Source: Mycobacterium sp. SMC-8 (GTDB taxonomy: Bacteria; Actinomycetota; Actinomycetes; Mycobacteriales; Mycobacteriaceae). Taken from it: 64,000 bases of DNA. Shown here one piece after another: positions 24,830 through 32,924 of the stretch. A program made the translations under genes and the position numbers. Where the stretch lies: the NCBI RefSeq assembly GCF_025263565.1, contig NZ_CP079865.1:682001-746000 (forward strand), given 5' to 3'. Below the pieces are notes generated by a model. The model worked only from the letters and a program-made list of their open reading frames with translations, was not told where the DNA came from and did no database searches. Each line of letters starts with the position of its first letter. The stretch's first letter is position 1.

Positions 24830-27501
24830 GCGCGGTGGAAGCGCTAGCTCCGTCCACTACAAGCGACTATCTCGGGCTGACTGTCGAGCAACGCTATGAC
24901 GTTGTTAGTCAACGCTTCCCATCGTGGTTGCTGACCGAACCGATCGAGTTTCCCACGCACCATGAGACGTACGGGTGGGCATGCCGCGTCCAGGGCTGTG
25001 GCGGCCGCTTGTCACCAACAGAGACCCGCCTCATCTGCATTTCGCACGCACAAGAGTACCGACGCGTCCAGGGCTCGGTAGACCTTGCTGAGTTTGTACG
25101 CAATGCGGATCCGGTGTCACCACACACGACGGGATGGGCATTGTCGCGCCGGCCCGATTGCATGATCTGTGGCAGCAATCGCGAAGCATGGAAGACCGGC
25201 TACTGCACACATCACGGGAGCCTTCTGAGAAAGGCGCGGCAGAGGAACGGACCTCAGAAAAGAGCTCGTGACGAGTGGGTCAGCGAAGCCAGGTGGCGAG
25301 AACTTCAACGCCCGATGCCACCCTACGAGCCGTGCTCGGTACCGTGCTGTGTCCACGACAGTGTGCGCCACGTACATGTGGACGACCAGGACCACAGAGT
25401 GTGTGACGGTCACATTCAGCAGTGGGACGACTGGCTGACCGCAGACGGCAAAACGCCGGGCCCGCGCGGTTGGCATGTGTTCGTTGGCTCTGCTGCGGTT
25501 CGAGAATCCGTGTCTGCCCCCAGCAGTCGCGGGCTGCTCTCACTGGCGGCACTGCCCTACGGCTTGCAGAACGAGATCCGGTATGCCCTTCACCGGCACG
25601 CTAGCAACGCTCGACGCACCGTGTGGCGGCCCGCCGAGCTGCAGAAGGTCATCGACACCCTCGCTGCGAGTGGAGTGACGTCGCTGTGTGACTCCCGGAT
25701 CGACGATCTCGCAGAGAAGTACGTCGGTAAGCGGGGACGGCGGATCTGGCTGGACCTCCCGGCCGCGGCACGCAGCCTCATCGTTACCGAGGACATCGCC
25801 AAGGCTGCAGGATGGTTCGACCCGATCCTCGTCGGCAGTTCGCCGTTTGCGGGAACAACCACCGGGGAGAATCGTCGTAAAGTCTGGGACCTGACCGAAG
25901 TCTCACAAGACTGGCTGCGGGACGCGCTGTGGGAGTTCCTGCGTGACGAGGCGCTCAAACCCACCGGGAAACGTCCCAACGTCGGAACGGTTCGCAACCG
26001 CATCGCCGGAATCGCCTTGCTCTCGCAAATCCTGTGGCAGAACCGCAACGACCATGGCGATGACCCGACCCGGCTGGGCAGGGCCGATGCCAAAGCGGTC
26101 AAAGACACCTGGGATCTCTGGTTCCGAGACCAAATCCCCATTCCTCGGCTGATAAAGCACAAGGGCAGAGGAACGAGCACACTTACTGATCTGACCCGCC
26201 ACACCTACACGGTCAGCATGCGCACCGTCCTGCGACGCAGCCACGAAAAGCACCGAACACCGCCGGGATTGGACTCCTTCATACTTGGCCTGCCGAGATA
26301 CCCGCAGCCCGTCAATCGGCCGCGACCACGACCGCTGAGCCAGGACGACTTTCAATTGCTGATCAGCGCTGAGAGCATCGCCGCTCTTGAAGCCCTTGAC
26401 AGCAACGATGTTGGGATCGCCGACATTTGGTTGACCCAGGCGTTTCAGGGCGGGCGGATCAGCGAGACACTGAAACTTCGGCTGGGCTGTGTCGGGCTCG
26501 TTGGCCGCGCCCAACCCTATATCTGGCGGGACATCAGCAAGGTCAACGTTGTGGACTGGGGCATGCCGTGCTACCTACCTGTCTACGAACGGCTGTTGCG
26601 CCGCCAGGAACTCACCCGGGCAAAGCTGCGTGCGCGCCACTCTGCGGAACTCGCCGCGCTTGACGGACGCGGACGCGCACAGTTTGAAGCGTCGTGGGAC
26701 CGCGACAAGCCGCTGTTTCCCTCGGCAATATCGAATCCCGACTTGGCCTTTGAGGTGTCACAAACAGGATTCCGCAATCCGTGGACTCAATGGTTCGAAA
26801 GTCTTGGTCTGAAATGGATTACGACGCATCAGACTAGATCAACTCTAGCGATGTCCCTATTAGACAATGGCGCGCCGCCGGCGTTGGTGCGCCAAGTGCT
26901 CGGGCACTTCTCCGAAGAATCTCTGGCACACTACGCACGGTACAACGACACGACCGTAAAGCGGCACCTACAGCAGGTGTGGACTGCAGGGCCCGGCATG
27001 GATAAACCCGGTACCATCTTGCTGCGCCCCAACGAGATCAACACCGATGACTCTGCCGCCGCAGCTGCCCGCATCGACTTGACCATCGTGCCGGTTGAAC
27101 ATGGTCTGTGCCGGTACGGCCCGGTCGTAGGCGGCACGCAATGTCCGTGGCAGAAGAACTGCACCGACGGCCCCGACGGACCGTGCGAGCACTTCGTACT
27201 CACCGGTGCGGATCTGGCCTATTGGGAGCGCAAACGCGACCGCGACTACCACTTCGCCGAACGCGCGCCCACCGACGAGACACGTGATTACATCCTGAGC
27301 CGCTGGCATCCATGGGAACCCGTACTCACAGGACTACGTGAAGCACTCAACGAACTCGGCCTACTAGAGGAAGCCGAGAAACTCGACCTGCGCGCACCCG
27401 TGCATGACTACTTCGACCCGCTGTTCTCGACCGGAATCCCGATATCCCACCTGATCCAACCCGCCAACGGCGACATGACCGCTCTGCCACCGCAAGTCTA
27501 G
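24826..27501 (+). CDS. Large tyrosine recombinase, TnpB-like, with Cys/His clusters
   Basis: The product is 891 aa. The N-terminal 200 residues hold three Cys/His clusters (C53-C58-C71-H74, C112-C115-C127-H130, C170-C174-C193-H196) that look like zinc fingers. The catalytic domain (about 500-715) has Arg544 (FQGGRISETLKLRLG), His668-xx-Arg671 (THQTRSTLA), His694 (VLGHFSEES) and a Tyr at 703 or 706 (HYARY). A C-terminal Cys-rich segment (GTQCPWQKNCTDGPDGPCEH) follows. It is larger than Tn554 TnpB, which fits actinobacterial relatives of this type. It acts with the TnpA-like protein; TnpC follows 10 bases later. Confidence 0.88.
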   Translation: MSAVEALAPSTTSDYLGLTVEQRYDVVSQRFPSWLLTEPIEFPTHHETYGWACRVQGCGGRLSPTETRLICISHAQEYRRVQGSVDLAEFVRNADPVSPHTTGWALSRRPDCMICGSNREAWKTGYCTHHGSLLRKARQRNGPQKRARDEWVSEARWRELQRPMPPYEPCSVPCCVHDSVRHVHVDDQDHRVCDGHIQQWDDWLTADGKTPGPRGWHVFVGSAAVRESVSAPSSRGLLSLAALPYGLQNEIRYALHRHASNARRTVWRPAELQKVIDTLAASGVTSLCDSRIDDLAEKYVGKRGRRIWLDLPAAARSLIVTEDIAKAAGWFDPILVGSSPFAGTTTGENRRKVWDLTEVSQDWLRDALWEFLRDEALKPTGKRPNVGTVRNRIAGIALLSQILWQNRNDHGDDPTRLGRADAKAVKDTWDLWFRDQIPIPRLIKHKGRGTSTLTDLTRHTYTVSMRTVLRRSHEKHRTPPGLDSFILGLPRYPQPVNRPRPRPLSQDDFQLLISAESIAALEALDSNDVGIADIWLTQAFQGGRISETLKLRLGCVGLVGRAQPYIWRDISKVNVVDWGMPCYLPVYERLLRRQELTRAKLRARHSAELAALDGRGRAQFEASWDRDKPLFPSAISNPDLAFEVSQTGFRNPWTQWFESLGLKWITTHQTRSTLAMSLLDNGAPPALVRQVLGHFSEESLAHYARYNDTTVKRHLQQVWTAGPGMDKPGTILLRPNEINTDDSAAAAARIDLTIVPVEHGLCRYGPVVGGTQCPWQKNCTDGPDGPCEHFVLTGADLAYWERKRDRDYHFAERAPTDETRDYILSRWHPWEPVLTGLREALNELGLLEEAEKLDLRAPVHDYFDPLFSTGIPISHLIQPANGDMTALPPQV

Positions 27502-27511
27502 GGAGAATGAG

Positions 27512-28090
27512 ATGGAGACCAGAAGACGCCGCCCCGTCGAAATGATCGAACGCCGAGCCACCACAAGTGCCGATTGTGAACAGCGGGTGCACACAGCACT
27601 CACCAAACTCATCAAGACCGGCGCCCCTTTCACCGTCGAGAACGTCTGCGCCCTCGCCGGAGTGGGCAAGACATTCATCTATGACAAGCGGCGCCAACAC
27701 CTGACCGAGGCCGTTTTAACAGCTCGCAACGCATCTCAGAAAACAGCGATCGAACGCGCCGATCGAAGAATCGAACAGGCGACTGCTTCGTGGCGAGAAC
27801 GCGCGCTTGACGCCGAGGCCCTTGCCAAATCCCTACGCACAGAAGTCAAACAGCGAGAAGCCCGGATCACTGACCTGACCGGACAACTGTTCGACCCCAA
27901 TGGAAATCACCTCGCCGAAGAGAACGCCCGGCTACGAGACCTGGTAAACACCCACACCCACAATCTCCACCGCGCCCACAACGAAATCGAGACCCTGCGA
28001 AGATCTCTGGACGCAGCGAGGGCCAACATCAAACTAGAACGCGAGCGCAACGTCACTGAGCTGTTCGCAAACGACAGCCGCATAAGCTGA
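27512..28090 (+). CDS. TnpC-like accessory protein (DUF6262 family)
   Basis: The product is 192 aa. The N-terminal 65 residues resemble a helix-turn-helix (FTVENVCALAGVGKTFIYDK), followed by a long coiled coil (residues 70-185; TEVKQREARITDLTGQLF). In Tn554 the third protein sets the orientation and efficiency of transposition rather than catalysing it; the same is assumed here. It is preceded by AGGGAGA and closes the trio. Confidence 0.82.
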   Translation: METRRRRPVEMIERRATTSADCEQRVHTALTKLIKTGAPFTVENVCALAGVGKTFIYDKRRQHLTEAVLTARNASQKTAIERADRRIEQATASWRERALDAEALAKSLRTEVKQREARITDLTGQLFDPNGNHLAEENARLRDLVNTHTHNLHRAHNEIETLRRSLDAARANIKLERERNVTELFANDSRIS

Positions 28091-28193
28091 CGCGTTAATT
28101 CCGACAACAACAGCTGCCTTCCTCCGGCGAACAACAGCGGACGCAGGATCCAATCCCGCCGCAGCCAACTGCGGTCTATGCGAGGGTGCTGTC

Positions 28194-28595
28194 ATGACAA
28201 TCTTCGTCATTGACGCACCGGTGGCAATCGACCTCGCCACCAGCGGCGCGGCCATACCGTCCGAGCACAGCCTGGCGGCTCCCACGCTGCTGCGCTCGCA
28301 GGTGCTCGCCCTCGTCTATGGGTCTGTCCGCCATGGGGAGATCGACGAACGGACCGGTCGAAAGGTTCTCGACGACATCCGGCGGCTACGTATCCGGCTC
28401 CTCGGCGACCGATCTCTGCAGGACCATGCATGGCGGATAGCGGCCAAGCTGAACTGGCCCGATACCTACCAGGCCGAATACATCGCACTGACCCAGTTGC
28501 AGGCCGACGCACTGGCCACCGCGGACCCTCAACTTGCGGCCGCAGCGCGTACCTTCGTTCAGGCCGTGCCACCAGCAGACATCCTGCGGCCATAA
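28194..28595 (+). CDS. PIN-domain protein (VapC-like ribonuclease toxin), orphan
   Basis: The product is 133 aa. PIN acidic residues are Asp7 (VIDAPV), Asp90/Glu95 (WPDTYQAEYIALT) and Asp111 (TADPQL). The second position, usually Glu, appears as Gln36 (LLRSQVLALVY), which may weaken metal binding. VapC toxins cleave tRNA or rRNA and are normally preceded by a VapB antitoxin gene. The 103 bases upstream hold no antitoxin frame and lead straight back to the transposon tnpC gene. Its stop overlaps the start of the next gene (TAATG). Confidence 0.78.
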   Translation: MTIFVIDAPVAIDLATSGAAIPSEHSLAAPTLLRSQVLALVYGSVRHGEIDERTGRKVLDDIRRLRIRLLGDRSLQDHAWRIAAKLNWPDTYQAEYIALTQLQADALATADPQLAAAARTFVQAVPPADILRP

Positions 28596-29224
28596 TGACG
28601 TCACGCGCAGGAGCGGCCGAACGCAATGCAGTCATGCAGGGGAGCCCTGCCAACCTCACGAACGCTATCGACATCGTCCGTTCGCCACACCCGGCGGCAG
28701 GCTTACCGCGAACGTTGCGAACGCCCATCACCCACGGTGCTAAGTACTTCGACGTCACCGGCGCGGAGCCGGACAGCGTGTTCTACAGCGACGGCGGTCC
28801 GAACGTCGTGCTGTGGCTGGAGGCGCCGCCCGCGCCGGCCACGGGCTCGGCTGGCGCGTCGTCCTACGGCAGCGGAACGTCGCCGTCGTCGACCGGCTCT
28901 GCCGAGACCGCGACGCCGTCGCCTGCCGCTGAGCCGGCCGCGGACACCGCAACCCCGGCAGAGCCCGCGCCCGCGGTCGCGCCCGCGGGAAGCTCCGGCA
29001 CCCCCCTGCCTGAAGGCAGCTCCGGCACGCCGCTCCCTGAAGGCAGCTCGGGCACCCCGCTGCCGGCCGGCTCGGTCCCGGCAGAGCCCGAACCGGCCGC
29101 GGTGCCGGCTGCGGTCGCGCCGACGCCGCATGGCAGTTCCGGCACGCCGCTGCCCGAGGGCGCACAGCCCGCGACCGTCCCGGGTGCACCCGCGACGACC
29201 GTGGTCCCGGCACCGCCGGCCTGA
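28595..29224 (+). CDS. Pro/Ala-rich hypothetical protein with GSSGTPLPEG repeats
   Basis: The ATG at 28595 overlaps the PIN gene stop by one base (209 aa); the ATG at 28634 is an alternative. Residues 20-75 form a short globular-looking segment (HGAKYFDVTGAEPDSVFYSD, then GGPNVVLWLEAPP). The rest is low-complexity Ala/Pro/Ser with three tandem copies of GSSGTPLP(E/A)G and a fourth nearby. There is no signal peptide and no known domain. It may be the surviving end of a larger gene interrupted at the island border. It is followed by a bidirectional terminator. Confidence 0.55.
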   Translation: MTSRAGAAERNAVMQGSPANLTNAIDIVRSPHPAAGLPRTLRTPITHGAKYFDVTGAEPDSVFYSDGGPNVVLWLEAPPAPATGSAGASSYGSGTSPSSTGSAETATPSPAAEPAADTATPAEPAPAVAPAGSSGTPLPEGSSGTPLPEGSSGTPLPAGSVPAEPEPAAVPAAVAPTPHGSSGTPLPEGAQPATVPGAPATTVVPAPPA

Positions 29225-29244
29225 CCTCCGGCGAGTTCACGATG

Positions 29245-29274
29245 CCGTGCCGCCTGCGATCGCAGGCGGCACGG
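29245..29274. terminator. Bidirectional terminator, 30-bp perfect palindrome
   Basis: The 15-base arm CCGTGCCGCCTGCGA is followed directly by its exact complement. It sits between two convergent stop codons (29224 plus, 29281 minus), as expected for a shared terminator. Confidence 0.75.
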
Positions 29275-29280
29275 TTCATC

Positions 29281-29985
29281 TCACGAGTGCGACGTCCACC
29301 AGGTGTAGAGCTGGACCATGTTCGGTCCCTGCGGCCCGGACTGCACCTCGCTGACCATCAAATCGGCGTCGGTGGTCCACGCCACGGTCGGCTTGCTCTG
29401 CTGGAACCCGCACACCAGGGTGCCGGCGGTCCGGTCGGGCGTGGCGTTGCGCCGCCAGGGTCCCGGCGACTGGATGTTGCCGGGACAGTTGACCACTGCC
29501 GAGGTGCTGACCACACCGTCGAACAGATCCTTGACCGCCTCGTCGTCCCGAGCCAGCGTGTAGAGCGCGGACAGCGGCCCGCCCGTATCGTCGTTCTTGG
29601 TGCAGCTGAGCTGCGCGAGCGCACCTTTGGCGGGCACCACCGACTCGCACGCGTCCGGGGCATACCCGACCGGGAGCATCTCCCGCAGTCGCGCCTCCGC
29701 CCGCTCCTGGGTCTCGGCCTGGGTGGTGGTCGTCGTCTCGCCGGCACTGTCCCCGGCGCCGGAGGACGGCCAGAACGTCCATGCGAGCAAACCGAGACCG
29801 ACGACAGCCACTGCGGCGCCGGCGACCAGGACCACCGGGCGGCGATCGCGCTGCACCGGACGGGGATTCACCGCTACTGGCGAACCATGGTGGCCGTCCC
29901 TCACTTCCGCCGGCCGGTTGCGCAAACTATCGACATGCAGCGGCCCGGTGTCCTCGTCATCGGATTCCGGCTCGTGGGGACTCAT
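29281..29985 (-). CDS. Single-pass membrane protein with extracytoplasmic domain, hypothetical
   Basis: The product is 234 aa. A hydrophilic N-terminus of about 50 residues comes before one membrane segment (VVLVAGAAVAVVGLGLLAWT, about 51-71). A Thr-rich linker and an outer domain of about 150 residues follow, with Cys in DACESVV, QLSCTKND, VNCPGN and LVCGFQQ that could form two disulfides. The layout resembles mycobacterial sensor-like proteins of unknown role. It is divergent from the asparagine synthetase-like gene and marks the boundary between the island and the EPS locus. Confidence 0.7.
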   Translation of the reverse strand: MSPHEPESDDEDTGPLHVDSLRNRPAEVRDGHHGSPVAVNPRPVQRDRRPVVLVAGAAVAVVGLGLLAWTFWPSSGAGDSAGETTTTTQAETQERAEARLREMLPVGYAPDACESVVPAKGALAQLSCTKNDDTGGPLSALYTLARDDEAVKDLFDGVVSTSAVVNCPGNIQSPGPWRRNATPDRTAGTLVCGFQQSKPTVAWTTDADLMVSEVQSGPQGPNMVQLYTWWTSHS

Positions 29986-30158
29986 CTGGCCTAGGGTAGT
30001 TCAACTGCGACGACCACAACGGAGGACGTTCTGGTCGTGTCACCGCCGTTGCTGCGCGAAAAGCAAACCGTGAATACACGGCGTGGTTTGGCAAAGCTTG
30101 ACAGAATCGGTGACCGTTACGAGTGACGTCTGGGGGGACACGGCACGGGGGGACGCTG

Positions 30159-32024
30159 ATGTGTGGCATCTGCGGTATCTGGACTCAACACGGTCAGGCA
30201 CCGGGTTCCGGTCGACTCGATCGCATGCTGGAGTCCATAGTCCACCGCGGCCCCGACGGTGCGGGCCGACTCGAACGACCGGGGCTCGCCCTCGGAATGC
30301 GCCGCTTGGCGATCATCGACCTCGCGGGGGGTGATCAGCCGATCTTCAACGAGGACGGTTCGGTGGCCGTCGTCTTCAACGGTGAGATCTACAACTTCCG
30401 CGAACTGCGCGCCGAACTCGAACGATACGGCCACCGGTTCACCACTCGTTGTGACACCGAGGTTCTCGTCCACGGTTACGAACAATGGGGTGACGAGGTG
30501 CTCCACCACCTCGCCGGCATGTTCGCGATGGCGCTCTGGGACCAGAACCGCCGCCGCCTGCTCGTCGCTCGCGATCGATTCGGCAAGAAGCCGCTGTACT
30601 ACTCCCGCAACGGCACCGAGGTTCTGTTCGGATCCGAGATCAAAGCGCTTCTCGCTGCGGGGGTGTCCGCCGATGTCGACGACGCCGCGCTCCAGGACTA
30701 TCTGGCGTTGCGTTACGTCCCCAGCCCGCGAACTCTCTTCCGAGCGATCCGTCAACTCCCGCCAGGTCACAAGATGGTTCTCGACGCCGACGGTGTTGCG
30801 ATCGACCGGTGGTGGCGTCTGCGCTTCGACGGAAAGCACCAGACCACGCTGACAGAGGCCGCGGACGCCGCCGAAAACCTCATTCGGGCCGCGGTGAGCA
30901 GGCGCCTCGTCAGCGATGTGCCACTGGGGTGTTTTCTGTCGGGAGGCCTGGACTCGAGCGTCGTGCTGTCGTTCATGGCGGAGCTGTCGGACGAGCCGGT
31001 GCGCACCTTTTCCATCGGCTTCGACGAGGGGTGGGCCAGTGACGAGCTGGCGGCTGCCCGCTCGACCGCGCAAGCTTTCGGCACCCACCACCACGAGACC
31101 CGTTTGGGCCCTTCCGAGTTCCTCGAACTGATGCCCACCGCCGTCTGGCATCGTGACGAGCCGTTGGCCGAGCCCTCAGAGATCCCGCTGCTCGCACTGT
31201 CCCAGATGGCGCACACGCGCGTAACGGTGGTGCTCTCGGGGGAAGGAGGCGACGAGTTGTTCGGCGGCTACCCGAAGTACCGGGTGGACGGGCTTCTGGA
31301 CCGTGCCGGCCGTCCCGCCCGAGCCGTCCTGGGAGAACGCGTGATACACAAGCTGGCCGACTGGCACCGGCTACCTCGGCGGGCGCGCATGGCCGTCACC
31401 GCCCTGGCCACCGCCGCACCAGGCGAACGCTGGCCGGCGTGGTTCGGCGCCGACCGGCTCGCCGGACTGTCGCCTGACGCCCTGCGGCCACTGGAATCGC
31501 TGCTGTCCGGCATTGACACCGGCCTGGACCCCCTTGATCGGATGCTCGCGCTGGATGTCGAAAGCTATCTCGTGGACAATCTTTTGGTACGTGGCGACAA
31601 GATGACGATGGCAGCATCCATCGAAGGACGGATGCCACTGCTTGACCACGAACTGGCCGAGTTCGCAGCCCGGCTGCCGGCGCACCTCAAGGCCTCCCCG
31701 CGCCATACGAAAATAGTGATGCGCGAGGTGGCCCGGCGCCGACTTCCTGCAGAAGTGTTGTCACGCAAGAAGATCGGCTTTGCAGTTCCGGTAGGCCCCT
31801 GGTTTCGGGGCGGCCTGGGCGCCGCACTGGAACGGTTGACAGCAGGCACGCAGGCACGGCCCTACCCGCTGGTGGATCCGGAACGTGTACGCCGTGCGCT
31901 CGCGCTTCACAGGTCCGGCCGATATGATTTCGGCAAGGAGTTGTGGAGCGTCCTGACGCTAGAGGTGTGGGCAAGGATCTTCCTCGACGGGAACGACCCG
32001 GCGAGCCTTGCCCTACAGTGCTGA
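30159..32024 (+). CDS. Glutamine-hydrolysing asparagine synthetase-like amidotransferase of the EPS locus
   Basis: The product is 621 aa from the ATG at 30159 (MCGICGIWTQHG), which exposes Cys2 as the class II glutaminase nucleophile. A longer frame would bury this Cys. The C-terminal synthetase domain has the ATP pyrophosphatase loop SGGLDSSVVLSFMAEL and the GEGGDELFGGYPKY block. The enzyme would transfer ammonia from glutamine to an adenylated carboxylate. Such homologues are standard members of exosortase-A-type EPS clusters, where the target is unknown; amidation of a sugar uronate or of a carrier-bound acid is possible. It converges on the lyase lipoprotein gene with a 14-base gap. Confidence 0.87.
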   Translation: MCGICGIWTQHGQAPGSGRLDRMLESIVHRGPDGAGRLERPGLALGMRRLAIIDLAGGDQPIFNEDGSVAVVFNGEIYNFRELRAELERYGHRFTTRCDTEVLVHGYEQWGDEVLHHLAGMFAMALWDQNRRRLLVARDRFGKKPLYYSRNGTEVLFGSEIKALLAAGVSADVDDAALQDYLALRYVPSPRTLFRAIRQLPPGHKMVLDADGVAIDRWWRLRFDGKHQTTLTEAADAAENLIRAAVSRRLVSDVPLGCFLSGGLDSSVVLSFMAELSDEPVRTFSIGFDEGWASDELAAARSTAQAFGTHHHETRLGPSEFLELMPTAVWHRDEPLAEPSEIPLLALSQMAHTRVTVVLSGEGGDELFGGYPKYRVDGLLDRAGRPARAVLGERVIHKLADWHRLPRRARMAVTALATAAPGERWPAWFGADRLAGLSPDALRPLESLLSGIDTGLDPLDRMLALDVESYLVDNLLVRGDKMTMAASIEGRMPLLDHELAEFAARLPAHLKASPRHTKIVMREVARRRLPAEVLSRKKIGFAVPVGPWFRGGLGAALERLTAGTQARPYPLVDPERVRRALALHRSGRYDFGKELWSVLTLEVWARIFLDGNDPASLALQC

Positions 32025-32038
32025 ATCACGTTGTACGG

Positions 32039-32863
32039 TCAGAGCGCACCTTCCTCACCGGCAGCACGAAACCCTGTGTGATACACGATGCCGGTGGGCT
32101 GCGCTCCCTCCCGGTAATAGCCCTCCTTGTAGTAGCAGGTGGTTGTGCCGGGGACGAGTGTGCTGAGAAAATACGTGTCGGACCCGTCGAAGAACGTTTG
32201 ACGAGCACCGTTGAGCCACAACCTGATCCAGCCTCGGGATGGATCAGTGGACCAGTTCACCTGCATCTTCACGTCGTGCCAGGTTCCCACATTCAACGGC
32301 GTCTCGAAGACGGTGTGGCTGCCTTGGTAGACGCCGGGCCGGCTCTGCTCTTCGACATCCAATGACCAGTAGCCGTTCCGGGTTCCGACGCTCCATTCGA
32401 ATCCGGCACTGCCTCTGCTGGAGTTCGGGTGCCACCCATTGGTGACACCCCACCCCAGGTCAGCGTGATTCTTCGGGAAACTCGGATCGAACATGGTGGA
32501 GAACGCATACCAGCGCACCTGCCCTTCCCGGCCGCCGGTATCGCTTGCGCTGGAACCTACATCGGAGCGTTCACCAGCAGCGAAGCCGGACCAGTCACCA
32601 GATCGGACCTCGAAACGAGCGGCTTTGCCCTTCACCGGATCGTTCACGACCGTGGCCGGATAGGACGGCACATATCTGGCGCCCGGGCCGTTGTAATCCC
32701 GGTTCTGCACACTCGGCCACTGACTGAAATCGCCCGTCGAGTAGTCGCCGACGAACATCGGCTGCGCTTTCCCGTGGGGCAGAGCGATCCCGCTGACGCA
32801 GCCGGCGGCCATGGCGACGGCGATGACGGCCATCAGCGTAAGCGTGTTCCGCAGATAAGACAT
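32039..32863 (-). CDS. Polysaccharide-lyase-type lipoprotein (heparin-lyase I/PL20-like)
   Basis: The product is 274 aa from the ATG at 32863, which follows AAGGAG; an upstream start is less likely. The N-terminal signal ends in MAAGC with Cys22 as the probable lipidation site (a slightly atypical lipobox). The body resembles the heparin-lyase-like concanavalin fold (RWYAFSTMFDPSFPKNHADL, NGYWSLDVEE, WHDVKMQVNWSTDPSRGWIR, GIVYHTGFR). It would cleave or bind a uronic-acid polysaccharide outside the membrane. It is the last gene of the minus-strand EPS block and could trim or release the polymer. Confidence 0.77.
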   Translation of the reverse strand: MSYLRNTLTLMAVIAVAMAAGCVSGIALPHGKAQPMFVGDYSTGDFSQWPSVQNRDYNGPGARYVPSYPATVVNDPVKGKAARFEVRSGDWSGFAAGERSDVGSSASDTGGREGQVRWYAFSTMFDPSFPKNHADLGWGVTNGWHPNSSRGSAGFEWSVGTRNGYWSLDVEEQSRPGVYQGSHTVFETPLNVGTWHDVKMQVNWSTDPSRGWIRLWLNGARQTFFDGSDTYFLSTLVPGTTTCYYKEGYYREGAQPTGIVYHTGFRAAGEEGAL

Positions 32864-32924
32864 GGCGACTCCTTCGCAGCTCTTTCGATGGCCGAATATG
32901 CGGCCCTGGTCATTCACTGGTTAT

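Larger units (their letters stand above)
23582..28090 (+). mobile_element. Tn554-type transposition module (two tyrosine recombinases plus TnpC/DUF6262 protein)
   Basis: Three genes lie in the order, orientation and relative sizes of Tn554 tnpA-tnpB-tnpC: 415, 891 and 192 aa, the first pair overlapping by ATGA. Tn554 relatives move by site-specific recombination, leave no target duplication and have no terminal inverted repeats, so ends cannot be read from one sequence. The coordinates cover the transposition genes only. The neighbouring GNAT, kinase, peptidase and glyoxalase genes could be cargo. Confidence 0.8.

Noticed and set aside
30098..30103. TTGACA as a -35 box for the asparagine synthetase-like gene
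   Set aside because: No TANNNT element occurs at a suitable spacing, so a promoter call is not supported.
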